Part shown: positions 22,524-32,883 of the stretch, piece by piece
Layout of the letters: each line of letters begins with the position of its first letter
How positions within the stretch are numbered: the stretch's first letter is position 1
Source of the DNA: Bacteroidia bacterium
GTDB taxonomy: Bacteria > Bacteroidota > Bacteroidia > UKL13-3
DNA: 64,000 bases
Reading direction: 5' to 3'
Assembly (NCBI GenBank): GCA_023151275.1
Contig: JAKLJI010000003.1
Coordinates: 1-64,000 of the forward strand
The notes under the pieces: generated by a model
The model's database searches: none
Seen by the model: only the letters and a program-made list of their open reading frames with translations
What the model was told of the DNA's origin: nothing
Position numbers and translations under genes: made by a program

Positions 22524-25500
22524 TTAATTCTTGATGAGTTTCAATTTAGCATGCTTAGCACCTTCGATGCTCAGAATGTAAATGCCACTCTTCAATCCTT
22601 CTGGAAGATTAATTTGTTGTGTAGTCATACCTGATTCAACTGAAGTAGAGAACAATGTTCTTCCACTCAAATCAGTTAATGTAATTGTGCGACCACCTGC
22701 AGGGATATTTTCCAGAATAAGCTCTGAACTGAATGGATTTGGATAAGCTTTCAATTCAGCTGTTGCTACTTCCTCATCTTCGGATACGGTGATTACTTTA
22801 GACAATTCAGAAGAACCATCACGATCCACCATATTCAAGCGGTAGTAAACCATTCCAACGCCTGAACCAAAGATATTGGCATCCAGACTGCGGTAAGTAT
22901 TCAAGCGGTTGCTGTTTCCAGCTGCTTCTACTTTAGCGATGGTTTTGAAGTTTTCACCGTCTAATGAACGTTGTACTTCAAAATGACTTGCATTTTTCTC
23001 CATTGCGGTAGACCAAGTCAATTGAACATCAGCACCCGCTTTTTCGCCTTGGAAACGAACTAAAGCAACAGGAAGTGGAGCATTGTTATCGGCACCGGTG
23101 AACAATGAGAAGTCTGTTAGACCAGTAGCAGAGATAATACCACGCACGGTATCAATAGTACTCAAGGTACTGCCATACACTACCCAACCTGTGGTTGAGT
23201 TGTATTTAGCCATTCTCAGGTCTGTCATTGAACCGCAAGTACCCAACCACTCAGGTTTAACATAAATATCAGCCTGGTAGTAGTAAGAACCTGCTGGAGC
23301 GCTAATATCAACGTAATGGTACATGTAGTTTGGAGCTGGAGAAATCAGTGGAGGAACAGTTCCAAAATAAGCACGGGCAGTTACCGATGTAGGAACAGTA
23401 GCAAATGCGTCCCAATAGATCTTAGCAACAGTATCTAAACCAAGGATAAAGGCCTGGCTAGTACCTGCAACAGGAGTTGCTGGAACGGCAGTACAGGTTG
23501 GAGGTGTAGAAGTTGGCGTGAACTGGTAAGCACCTAAGTCAGGAACACCCATTGTAACATTGGTAGGACGTGGATTTCCTAAGATATCAGTTTCAATGCG
23601 TGAATAGTGTTGTCCACGACCGTTGATACTCCATGAGTTTGCACTCGCTGCATTTGGAACCAAGTTCGTATTGCTTGTATAGCCAGGGTTGAACGAAATT
23701 GAATTCAAATCCTGCATGTAAGTTGACCTAAATGTGTTAAGGTTACGTGCAGAAACAGCATAAATTGGATTAGAACTTGCCGTAGAGAAGATATTGTTAA
23801 AATCAGAAGTAACAGCAGCTGTAGGAGCTGTTGAGAAATAATAGCTGTAAGAACCTGTTCCAAAGAAGATGTTGTTTTTGATACGCACATCATTCAAACC
23901 ACTTGCAGCTACATAGAAGTAACCACTGCCTGTGCTGAAAGAATTGTTGTACACATCCAGGTTTGCTGTTACACTGTTTCCGATGTAATAATAAAGAGCA
24001 GTATTGGTTGCGATGGTATTATTCGCAATCAAGCCACGGTTTCCAACTGTATTGTTTGAATAGTAGTTGTACCAGTAATTGGTAACACCAGTTCCTGTAA
24101 ATCTGTTGCCCGACAATACATAACCAGAATCGTTGTAGTAGAAATACATGTATTGGGTTGTTGTTCCACCAACAGCGGTTGTAGTGAAGATGTTGTTCAT
24201 CACTTTTGCCCAACGGGTATAGTACATATAGTAAATTGGCGAGTAACGGTATCCTGAAAAACTATTACCTCTGATCACCAAATTGTCCAAACGTGCTGTT
24301 GAACTTCCGTACATGTACATACCGTAGTAAGAACCGGTAATGCTATTGTTGATGAATGCATTTCCATTGCTCTGGGTTTGGTAAGCGTAAACTGTATATG
24401 TACTTGTAGTAGTGTTAGTTGAAGCATTGTAAGGCTGCATGATAACATTACAGTTTTCAATGGTATCAAACTGGGTCATACCTAGGTAATTGATTACATA
24501 CATAGTAGCAGAAGTTGACAAACCGGTATTTTCGATAGTCATGTTTCTGAACGAAATACGATCTGCAGCGCCGTTGTACTTAATAACCGCTTGGTTAGAA
24601 GAAGGAACGGTATTGAATTGCAATTTTACTGAATCTCTGTGGTTGGCAATTGATTTGAAATTAACACTTACACCGGCAGCTGTAGAACCCGGATATGAAG
24701 TCAAATCCAATTGCTCGTTGTAAATACCAGTTTTAACCATGAAATTCACTTCACCGGTAGCACCTCTAACCTTCAATGCATTAACGGCTTCATTGAAAGT
24801 TAAATAATCTGAAGGCACTGGACCTACGATGTAGTTACCATTCATTGGAGTTGATAATTGCATGTCCAAGGTATCATTTGTTGGAGATTGGTCAGCTGAC
24901 AAGTTTGGCAAAGCAGTATAAACACGAAGTGTATTGCTTGCATTTACCAAGTTCAATTGTTGTGAACCTGTGAAGTAAACAGAAACCGTATCGCAGCTAT
25001 TCAATGTACCAGTGAATGTAGTAGTAACGGCTGTTCCATTGTTGAGTTTGTAGCTCAAATCAAATGAGGTAACAGTAGTAGTTCCATTGTTTCTTACAAC
25101 AACTTGCAAATCCTGGGTACCTAAAGCAATTGGATAAGTTGGAGCCAAAACTGCAACCGGAGCAATGTCCAAACCTGTTCCTTGGAATTCATAAGCACCA
25201 ATGGTTGGATTTGCCTGACGAGCTGAATCCAAAATATCGGTGTAGAAATAGGAAGTAATATTTGTTCCACGCAAACAACCATTGGTCAAACGGAAATCAT
25301 TAACACCCATGTATGGTGGAGCCATGTTGTAAGAAGAGTCACCACCAGCGGCAGAAGTTCTGTAGTTGGTAGGATTGAAGAACATACCTCTGTAAAGCAA
25401 ATTACCAGTTGATGTGTTGGTTGCATTGTAATAAAGGTTGTACTCAACATTTCCAGTCATTGGTGAAGTTGCATAGTAGGCAGGAGTTATTGAACCTGCA

Positions 25501-28500
25501 TAGTTTGCGAAAATGTTGTTTTTCACTAATACTGCTGTAGAACCAGTATTGTAGAAACATGAGTAAGATGTGCTAGTTCCAGTACTGTACATGTTGATGG
25601 TGTTGTTAAACACCTCAGCAGGATAAGAGGTACTTGCCTGATACAAATAGAAACCGTAGTAACCAGGGTAAGAACCACCAGTTTTATTGCTATTGATTAA
25701 GTTATTGTAAACTTTAACAGGAGCACCTGTGGTATTCATTGGATAATAACAGTAGATACCATAGCCACCAAAACCATTCACTTCATTACCAATGATTTCG
25801 TGAGGAATTGACGTGCTGTTGGATTGGTTGTAGTAATAGTAAACTCCGTAGTAACCATAGTTCTGGCCTTGCATGTTTACTTTATTGCGAATGAACTTAA
25901 TAGGACTGTAATTGTAGGCAATGTACATACCCATATAGTTACTGTTGTTCACCACATTACCACGAATCAACAAGCCACGGTTATAAGCGGCATTTGAAGA
26001 ACCGTAATGAACAATGGTATAACCACCACCGGTTACAATATTGGAATCAATTACTGAAGAGTCTGCACCCGTAGCAGCAACACCGGTACCGTTTGCAGTA
26101 GAGGTAAAGTTGATACCATAACCTGTTGTTGATGTACCCGAGGTAATAACTGGAACGTTTACTCTACACTTGATGATCTGAACACCTACTGTTTCATAAG
26201 AACTTCCTGCACCCACGGCAGCAATACCCACAGGAGAACTTGTATTTGTATTCGTTACAGTTAGGTTTCTGATAGTAACATAATTACACTTGTTCATTAA
26301 AACAACTGCACCAGTAATATTGCCCGAAATTGTGCGGCTGGCAGCGTCATTACCTTCAAACGTAACACGATTCGTACTTGAAGCACCAGGAATTGGTCCT
26401 TGAATAACAAGCTGACCTGTATAAGTACCTGGACGGATATCAAAAGTTACCGGACCACCAACACCATTTACTAAAGCTGCGGCAGCTGCAGAAGGAGTAG
26501 CGAAATCCGGATTTACTCCACCCACTGTATAAACACCGTTCAATGGACCCAACAATGTTGTTTTCAAGGTATCATTGGTAGGATCTGAGTCTGCATTGGT
26601 ATTTGGTAAAGACGTGTAAATGGCAATTGCATTGCTGCTTCCCAAATTAATTTGGTCGGAACCTGTAAATACCACTGTATCCAGTTGACAAACAGCTAAG
26701 GTATTGCTTTTGATAACTGTTACAGCAGGATTGGTATTGTGTTTGTAGGAAGCATTGTAGGAAGTAACTGCATTGTTTCCAATGTTTTTCACTTCGAATA
26801 CCAAATCTTGCAAACCAGCAACAATTGGTGAAACCGGGGTAATTAGTTTGGTAACCATCAAATTGTCACCATTTCCACCTGTGAACTGGTCGGAACCAAC
26901 AGTAGGCATAATAGAGAAAGTGTCTCCGTCAATGTCATTTGGAACAAAAGCTCTTAAATCAGTTCCATAACCATTACAACCATCTGTAAGGTGGAAATTT
27001 CCAGGAAGTGGTTGACGAGAAACAAAGGAAGGAGCGTTGTTGTACGAGCTATCACCACCGGCAGTTGCAGAAAGGTAAGTTGAAGGGTTGTAGAACATAC
27101 CTCTATAAAGCAAGTTTGCAGTTGGACCATTGGAGTTGTAATACAAGTTGTAGTTTACGGAGTTTCCAATTGGATTGGTAGCCAAATACATCGGAGTTGT
27201 TGAACCACCATAAGAAGCGAAGATGTTATTCTTTACCTGAACATTGGATGAACCCGTATTGTAGAATGCAGTGTAAGAAGTAGATGTTCCACCACCTTGC
27301 ATTACTGAAGTATTTTGATAGACCTCTGCCGGGCAAGCGGTATTGTAATTGTACAGATAGATACCGTAATAACCAGGGTAAGAACCTCCAAGAGAGCTTA
27401 CTACGGTGTTAGCATAGATTTTTGTAGTTGCACCGTTGGTAATGTTCATTGGGTAATAGCAGTAGATACCATAACCACCAAAGCCAATGATTTTGTTTCG
27501 TGAAATGAGGTGTGAAGTTGTAGTAGTATTTTGCTGATTGTAATAGAAATACAAACCGTAGTAGCCATACTGAAAACCATTCATGTTGAAGGTATTGCCA
27601 GTTACTTCAATAGGGTTGTAGTTGTAAGCAATATAACCACCCATGTAGTTACAATCGTTAACAATATTGCCCCTAACTTTCATGCCTCTGTTAACGTTAT
27701 TTGAAGAACTACCGTAAATGGTAATTGCATATCCACCACCAGTTACAAAGTTTGAGTCAATTTCGATGGAGTCACCAGACATTCCCGAAACACCTGCACC
27801 ATTTGCAGAACCTGTTGCAATAATTCCATAACCAATTGCACTTGTACCGGATTGAGATGGCAGGATAACAATATTTTTGAAAATACTGATTTTGTTTACC
27901 GAACCTACCATTGCAATACCTGCCGGAGTTGATGTACCTACATTTGTAACTGTGAAGTTTTTGAAAGTTAGGTAACGGGTTCCGTTAATAACCACTGTAC
28001 CACCTGTTGCATTACTCGATAAAGTACGGTTTGCCGAACTTACCCCATCAAAAGTGATGGTATTAACCGGAGAAGTTCCAACAATATTTGGGATGATTAT
28101 TTGTCCGGTATAAGTTCCTGGTGCAACTGTAAAAGTAACAGGTCCACAAACACCAGCCACATTCAGAGCGGCGATTGCAGAAGCAAAACTGGTAAAGTTG
28201 TTAGGTCCAGTCCCATTTGGGTCAATTGTAAATGAACCCGAAATTGAAGGTTGCTTAGTTACCGTAGCCGAATCATTCATACGCATGGTATCGGTTTGGC
28301 TATTTGGAGAAGAAGTCCACGCTTTAATTACAGTTGGAGTTGAAGGGAAAGTGTAGCCACTTGCCAAAGTAATCTGGGTCATGTTAGAAGCTGCACCACC
28401 GGCAGTATCCAAAGAAGCAGTAGAAGTAATAGGAGTTTGAGCAACTCCATTTAGTGACCAGTTAACAGTGAAACCAGTTACCTGATTGGCACCAAAGTTC

Positions 28501-29222
28501 ATTACACGTGCTACGATATTTTGAGGACCGCCGCAGAACGTTGTAGGAGAATCGATAGCAGCAACACCGATATCATTTCCGGCACCTGCTGAAATATCAA
28601 AACCGAAACGCACCAATCCAGCACCACCTGAAGGAGTACCGTTATTTACAGCAGTTCCCCATAACCTTTGGTTACCTGTTCCTGAGTACTGGCGAACTTG
28701 GTTTCCAGTACCACCGGTAACGTACATTTCAAAAACCAGAGCTTTTGTTGGGTCGTAATTGAAAGGAACAGGAAGTGGAATTTCAATAAATGCACCAGCA
28801 GAAGCACCTGTAATAGTAAAGGTGGATTGTGAAAAAACAGTAGTTAGACCAGCAGTCCAAGTTGCACTTGGGAAAGTGGTTTGAGAAGCAAGTGCAGCTG
28901 GCTGTCCTAATTTAATGGTAAAATTGGAATAGGTTACAGAAGAGCTGGCTGTGGCACCCAATTGGAAATAAACTTTTGTGATTCTTCCAAATGAGGCTGG
29001 CATACCCGTTGAAACACCACCTTGGTAAAATGCACCCGGACCATAAATCCACTGTACATTGTTGGTGGCGGAATTCAATGGGAAGGCATTGTCTGCCTGA
29101 GAGCCCACAATGAGATTCGCGTAAGGCGGCGTTCCCGCAGCCTGCGAAAATGCTTGCTGGTAGGCCATTAGCAGGCCGAAGCAAAGCATCATACATCGGT
29201 AAAAGAGTAAATTTAATCGCAT
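22524..29222 (-). CDS. giant secreted parallel beta-helix repeat protein with T9SS type A sorting domain
   Basis: 2232 aa; signal peptide ending AYQQAFSQ; repeated NTITFDG/...RGNIVNN...YGIYCYYPM strands; C-term AYPNPFSSELILENIPAGGRTITLTDLSGRTLFS...GIYILSIEGAKHAKLKLIKN. Confidence 0.85.
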   Translation of the reverse strand: MRLNLLFYRCMMLCFGLLMAYQQAFSQAAGTPPYANLIVGSQADNAFPLNSATNNVQWIYGPGAFYQGGVSTGMPASFGRITKVYFQLGATASSSVTYSNFTIKLGQPAALASQTTFPSATWTAGLTTVFSQSTFTITGASAGAFIEIPLPVPFNYDPTKALVFEMYVTGGTGNQVRQYSGTGNQRLWGTAVNNGTPSGGAGLVRFGFDISAGAGNDIGVAAIDSPTTFCGGPQNIVARVMNFGANQVTGFTVNWSLNGVAQTPITSTASLDTAGGAASNMTQITLASGYTFPSTPTVIKAWTSSPNSQTDTMRMNDSATVTKQPSISGSFTIDPNGTGPNNFTSFASAIAALNVAGVCGPVTFTVAPGTYTGQIIIPNIVGTSPVNTITFDGVSSANRTLSSNATGGTVVINGTRYLTFKNFTVTNVGTSTPAGIAMVGSVNKISIFKNIVILPSQSGTSAIGYGIIATGSANGAGVSGMSGDSIEIDSNFVTGGGYAITIYGSSSNNVNRGMKVRGNIVNDCNYMGGYIAYNYNPIEVTGNTFNMNGFQYGYYGLYFYYNQQNTTTTSHLISRNKIIGFGGYGIYCYYPMNITNGATTKIYANTVVSSLGGSYPGYYGIYLYNYNTACPAEVYQNTSVMQGGGTSTSYTAFYNTGSSNVQVKNNIFASYGGSTTPMYLATNPIGNSVNYNLYYNSNGPTANLLYRGMFYNPSTYLSATAGGDSSYNNAPSFVSRQPLPGNFHLTDGCNGYGTDLRAFVPNDIDGDTFSIMPTVGSDQFTGGNGDNLMVTKLITPVSPIVAGLQDLVFEVKNIGNNAVTSYNASYKHNTNPAVTVIKSNTLAVCQLDTVVFTGSDQINLGSSNAIAIYTSLPNTNADSDPTNDTLKTTLLGPLNGVYTVGGVNPDFATPSAAAAALVNGVGGPVTFDIRPGTYTGQLVIQGPIPGASSTNRVTFEGNDAASRTISGNITGAVVLMNKCNYVTIRNLTVTNTNTSSPVGIAAVGAGSSYETVGVQIIKCRVNVPVITSGTSTTGYGINFTSTANGTGVAATGADSSVIDSNIVTGGGYTIVHYGSSNAAYNRGLLIRGNVVNNSNYMGMYIAYNYSPIKFIRNKVNMQGQNYGYYGVYYYYNQSNSTSIPHEIIGNEVNGFGGYGIYCYYPMNTTGAPVKVYNNLINSNKTGGSYPGYYGFYLYQASTSYPAEVFNNTINMYSTGTSTSYSCFYNTGSTAVLVKNNIFANYAGSITPAYYATSPMTGNVEYNLYYNATNTSTGNLLYRGMFFNPTNYRTSAAGGDSSYNMAPPYMGVNDFRLTNGCLRGTNITSYFYTDILDSARQANPTIGAYEFQGTGLDIAPVAVLAPTYPIALGTQDLQVVVRNNGTTTVTSFDLSYKLNNGTAVTTTFTGTLNSCDTVSVYFTGSQQLNLVNASNTLRVYTALPNLSADQSPTNDTLDMQLSTPMNGNYIVGPVPSDYLTFNEAVNALKVRGATGEVNFMVKTGIYNEQLDLTSYPGSTAAGVSVNFKSIANHRDSVKLQFNTVPSSNQAVIKYNGAADRISFRNMTIENTGLSTSATMYVINYLGMTQFDTIENCNVIMQPYNASTNTTTSTYTVYAYQTQSNGNAFINNSITGSYYGMYMYGSSTARLDNLVIRGNSFSGYRYSPIYYMYYTRWAKVMNNIFTTTAVGGTTTQYMYFYYNDSGYVLSGNRFTGTGVTNYWYNYYSNNTVGNRGLIANNTIATNTALYYYIGNSVTANLDVYNNSFSTGSGYFYVAASGLNDVRIKNNIFFGTGSYSYYFSTAPTAAVTSDFNNIFSTASSNPIYAVSARNLNTFRSTYMQDLNSISFNPGYTSNTNLVPNAASANSWSINGRGQHYSRIETDILGNPRPTNVTMGVPDLGAYQFTPTSTPPTCTAVPATPVAGTSQAFILGLDTVAKIYWDAFATVPTSVTARAYFGTVPPLISPAPNYMYHYVDISAPAGSYYYQADIYVKPEWLGTCGSMTDLRMAKYNSTTGWVVYGSTLSTIDTVRGIISATGLTDFSLFTGADNNAPLPVALVRFQGEKAGADVQLTWSTAMEKNASHFEVQRSLDGENFKTIAKVEAAGNSNRLNTYRSLDANIFGSGVGMVYYRLNMVDRDGSSELSKVITVSEDEEVATAELKAYPNPFSSELILENIPAGGRTITLTDLSGRTLFSTSVESGMTTQQINLPEGLKSGIYILSIEGAKHAKLKLIKN
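24839..28238 (-). repeat. large internal repeats: starts of three homologous beta-helix modules in the giant protein
   Basis: Module starts GSFTIDPNG (28238), GVYTVGGVNP (26537), GNYIVGPVPS (24839): spacing 1701 and 1698 bp. Interval spans start of module 1 to start of module 3. Confidence 0.85.
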
Positions 29223-29426
29223 AGTTTATTGTTTATTGGTGTGAGTTTTTCCTTAAATTTTTATTACTAAACCGAGTACCAATAACCGAAAAAAAAAAGA
29301 AAAACACAAAAAACCGACAATTTTTAACAAACTTAGACAAGACCCGTCTGTTATGCAGAATCTTACGCAGGGAACTATTAATAATTTACCTAAGGGATTT
29401 AACCAAGCTTAACCTAATTTTGAGCG

Positions 29427-31223
29427 ATGGCTCCCGAAAACCTTAAAAAAACATTAAACGCCTTGCCGAATTCCCCAGGTGTTTACAAGTACTTTGATTC
29501 GGAAGGTACACTTATATATATAGGTAAAGCCAAGAATTTGAAAAAACGGGTAAGCAGCTATTTCAGTAAGCAGCATTATGAAAATCGGAAAACCGCCGTT
29601 TTAGTGAGTCGGATAGCGGATATTCAATTCACCCTGGTTGAAACTGAAATGGATGCTTTATTGCTTGAGAATGCGTTGATTAAACAATTTCAGCCAAAAT
29701 TCAACATTAACCTAAAGGACGATAAAACCTATCCGTTCATTTGTTTGAAACATGAGCGCTTTCCGCGTTTGTTTCCAACCCGCAATGTGGTAAAAGATGG
29801 CTCGGAATATTTTGGACCCTATGCCTCCGTGGGGATGATGCATACCATTTTGGATTTGATTCGAGCCCTCTACCCTATTCGCAATTGCAATTTGGTGCTG
29901 AGCGAATCAAACATTCGTTCGTTGAAGTTTAAACCCTGCCTGGAATTGGATATTGGAAATTGCCTAGCCCCTTGTGTTGCCCGTCAAAGCGAAGAAGACT
30001 ATGTAGAAAATATTAGGCAGGTACGAAACATCTTAAAGGGAAATTTGAGTGAAGTAAAAACGCATCTCAAAAAGGCAATGGCGGAGGCTGCCGAATTGCT
30101 GCGCTTTGAGGAAGCTGCCCGTTACAAAAAGCGGATTGATATGCTGGAGAATTACCAAAGCAAATCTACCATTGTTAATGGTATACCCCAGGATTTGGAT
30201 GTTTTCTCGGTGGTGAGCGATGAAAAATTTGCCTTCATCAATTACCTAAAAGTTTCGAGTGGAATGATTATCCAGACCCAAACCTTTGAGTTGAAAAAGA
30301 AAATGGAGGAAAGCGATGAAGAATTGCTCACCCTAGCCATAGCCGAGGTTCGGGAAACCTATAAAAGTACAAGCCGCGAATTGATTGTCCCCATTCAACC
30401 CGATTTAGAAGATGATAAATTAACGATTACCATTCCTAAAGCCGGTGAAAAGAAAAAGCTGCTCGACCTGAGTTTGAAAAACGCACTGTATTATAAAAAG
30501 GAGAAATTGAGTCAGTACGAAAAACTGAACCCTGAGTTTAAAACTGAGCGCTTGTTGAACCAACTAAAATCGGATTTGCGGCTGAACGAGCTTCCGGTTC
30601 ATATGGAATGTTTTGACAACTCCAATTTTCAGGGGACCAATGCGGTTTCTGCCTGTGTGGTATTTAGGGATGGAAAGCCCAGCAAAAAAGACTACAGGAT
30701 TTTCAATGTAAAAACTGTGGTTGGTCCAAACGACTTTGCCACCATGGAAGAAGTTATTTTTCGCAGATACAAGCGCTTGAAAGAAGAAAATCAGCCTTTG
30801 CCACAACTGATTGTAATTGACGGAGGCAAGGGCCAATTGAGTAGCGCTATTGAAAGCTTGAAAAAACTTGATCTGTATGGCAAGGTTGCAGTAATTGGAA
30901 TTGCCAAGCGACTTGAAGAGCTTTACTATCCGGAGGATGAGCTGCCTTTGTATTTGGACAAAAAATCGGAAACGCTGCGTGTCATTCAACAAATGCGGGA
31001 TGAAGCTCATCGTTTTGGCATTACTCACCACAGGAAGAAAAGGAGCAGAAACACCTTTGTGAGTGAACTGGAACAAATTGATGGAATTGGCGAACAGAGT
31101 GTTCAGCTGCTATTGAAAAGTTTCCGTTCGGTGGGAGCAATAAAGCAAAAATCGCTTGAAGAGTTATCGGAGGTTTTGGGCAATTCGAGGGCGGAAAAGG
31201 TTTATGCGTATTTTAACCCCTGA
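29427..31223 (+). CDS. uvrC: excinuclease ABC subunit C
   Basis: LPNSPGVYKYFDSEGTLIYIGKAKNLKKRVSSYF (GIY-YIG); ECFDNSNFQGTNAVSACVVF; HhH C-term. Confidence 0.96.
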   Translation: MAPENLKKTLNALPNSPGVYKYFDSEGTLIYIGKAKNLKKRVSSYFSKQHYENRKTAVLVSRIADIQFTLVETEMDALLLENALIKQFQPKFNINLKDDKTYPFICLKHERFPRLFPTRNVVKDGSEYFGPYASVGMMHTILDLIRALYPIRNCNLVLSESNIRSLKFKPCLELDIGNCLAPCVARQSEEDYVENIRQVRNILKGNLSEVKTHLKKAMAEAAELLRFEEAARYKKRIDMLENYQSKSTIVNGIPQDLDVFSVVSDEKFAFINYLKVSSGMIIQTQTFELKKKMEESDEELLTLAIAEVRETYKSTSRELIVPIQPDLEDDKLTITIPKAGEKKKLLDLSLKNALYYKKEKLSQYEKLNPEFKTERLLNQLKSDLRLNELPVHMECFDNSNFQGTNAVSACVVFRDGKPSKKDYRIFNVKTVVGPNDFATMEEVIFRRYKRLKEENQPLPQLIVIDGGKGQLSSAIESLKKLDLYGKVAVIGIAKRLEELYYPEDELPLYLDKKSETLRVIQQMRDEAHRFGITHHRKKRSRNTFVSELEQIDGIGEQSVQLLLKSFRSVGAIKQKSLEELSEVLGNSRAEKVYAYFNP

Positions 31224-31243
31224 AAAATCTGATTTTTGGGGTT
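31215..31243 (+). terminator. possible terminator after uvrC
   Basis: AACCCCtgAAAAAtctgaTTTTTGGGGTT, bulged hairpin immediately after the stop. Confidence 0.45.
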
Positions 31244-31489
31244 GTTAAGGATGGGGTTGAATGAACAGGAAATTTGAATTTGAAAATTCACAAGCTGCCT
31301 GGCCTTTGAAAAAAAGGTAGAGGCTTGCTTTGAGGAGTATGAAGAAATTGGGCCTGTTAAGTTGATGCTTGGTTAGGACTTAATTGGGTTAGCAGCCTTT
31401 GAGTTCGGAAGTTCCCAACTGGTGGGAACCCGCCAATTCAAACGGCAAAAAGAATTGATGATTTGAAGAGGAATTTGAATCTGCACGGT

Positions 31490-31640
31490 TGCGCGAGGGG
31501 CCGAAGTGGATACCCCGCAAAGCAGAAGCGGCTTGCAGCCGGTAGCCTGCAAAAAGCGACCGGAGCGAGCTCTTTTGCAGGCACCGGATGCGCCGGTTTT
31601 GCTGCGGAGTAGGAACAAAGGACCCGGTTTTACGGCCTTG
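31490..31640 (+). ncRNA. structured GC-rich intergenic element, candidate structured RNA (possibly Flavo-1-like), copy 1
   Basis: Starts GCGCGAGGGGCCGAAGTGGATACCCCGC; hairpins CGGCT-tgc-AGCCG, CCTGCAAAAaAGC...GCTcTTTTGCAGG, ACCGG-atgcg-CCGGT. Confidence 0.45.
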
Positions 31641-31706
31641 ATTAGTTTATACCTTCGAGGAATTTTGAAGGCCGGAAAACGCGCCCTGTAAAACCAGAAA
31701 TTTGAA

Positions 31707-32444
31707 CTAGTTGTTGGTTTCGTACAAATCGCGGATGGCCACGGAGGCGACTGTACAACCGATTACCGCCGGCATGTAACTGATGGTACCTACAATGGAT
31801 TTTTTATTGCGGAGTTCTGAAACCACCACACCAGCACCTTCTAATTTTTGTTCGTCGGAAAAAACGGCTTTTACACCCTTGTAAACGCCCAAGCGATGCA
31901 GGTATTTGCGTGTATATCTGGCCAATTTGCAGTTGTAAGTTTCTGAGATATCTGCCACTTTAACCCGAGTTGGATCGACTTTAGAGCCTGCACCCATACT
32001 GCTTACAATTGGAATTTTTCTATCCACACAAGCCTTAATAAAAAACACCTTGGGCGAGAGGGTATCTATGCAATCGAGGGCATAGGAGAAGTTGCCATTG
32101 TCGAGCACATCGTTGGTGAGCTGGTCTTTAAAATATTCAGGAATAACGGTAAGGTCCAAATCGGGATTGATATCCAACAAGCGTTCTGCAAGCACATGGG
32201 CCTTCACTTTTTGTTCGGTGCTTTTGAGGGCAGGAATTTGTCGGTTACGGTTAGTTGGATCTACCGTATCGGCATCAACAATGGTCATTTTTCCGACACC
32301 ACTGCGGGCAATCATTTCGGCGGCAATGCCTCCAACTCCACCCAAACCTACCACCAACACGTTTGCATTTACCAAGCGTTGAAGGCGTTCTGATCCTAAC
32401 AAAATTTCGGTGCGGCCCATCCAGGGCATGATTTCTTTGCTCAT
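31707..32444 (-). CDS. tcdA: ThiF/E1-like family, probable tRNA threonylcarbamoyladenosine dehydratase
   Basis: RTEILLGSERLQRLVNANVLVVGLGGVGGIAAEMIARSGVGKMTIVDADTVDPTNRNRQ. Confidence 0.85.
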   Translation of the reverse strand: MSKEIMPWMGRTEILLGSERLQRLVNANVLVVGLGGVGGIAAEMIARSGVGKMTIVDADTVDPTNRNRQIPALKSTEQKVKAHVLAERLLDINPDLDLTVIPEYFKDQLTNDVLDNGNFSYALDCIDTLSPKVFFIKACVDRKIPIVSSMGAGSKVDPTRVKVADISETYNCKLARYTRKYLHRLGVYKGVKAVFSDEQKLEGAGVVVSELRNKKSIVGTISYMPAVIGCTVASVAIRDLYETNN

Positions 32445-32659
32445 GGCGCGAAAATAAGGTTTAAGGGTAATTTTACGAGAAATGAGAGAGATGCATTCGG
32501 GGTTGGGTTGATGGGTTCTGATGGGGATTTCAATTTACATGAGGTAATAATAATGTCTCCCCCTGACCCTTGATTTTTATGGAAATTGGAATTTTAATTG
32601 ACCAAGAAAATATCTGGATTCGTATTTGTTTTACACCAAACAGGGTTTGATTGGTGAAC

Positions 32660-32857
32660 TTATTTCAGGTACCTTCCACCACCCAAAGCGTAGAGCACCA
32701 TAAAGATAATTGCTGCATAAAGAAACATGGACAGGATTATGAAAAGAATCCAGAAGCGTTTCGCTTTTAAGGGATTTAATTCGGGCCGTCTCCATTTCTG
32801 CAGCAGGTAAAGCAGCAGGAAAAGAAAAATAAAGGGATAGACCAATTGATAGTTCAT
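32660..32857 (-). CDS. small predicted membrane protein
   Basis: 65 aa with two hydrophobic segments (YPFIFLFLLLYLL, FWILFIILSMFLYAAIIFMVLYAL). Confidence 0.55.
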   Translation of the reverse strand: MNYQLVYPFIFLFLLLYLLQKWRRPELNPLKAKRFWILFIILSMFLYAAIIFMVLYALGGGRYLK

Positions 32858-32883
32858 GGAAGGTGACCTAAAGCTTATTTCGT

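Noticed and set aside
29340-29426. Promoter for uvrC (TAATTTTG just before the start)
   Set aside because: The -7-like box is present but no TTG at the required spacing was found; not enough to call.
30564-31076. 170-aa minus-strand ORF
   Set aside because: Entirely antisense to the well-supported uvrC; no start context or motif.
31373-31691. Short ORFs on both strands downstream of uvrC
   Set aside because: They overlap the structured element, in opposite frames, without ribosome-binding or domain support.
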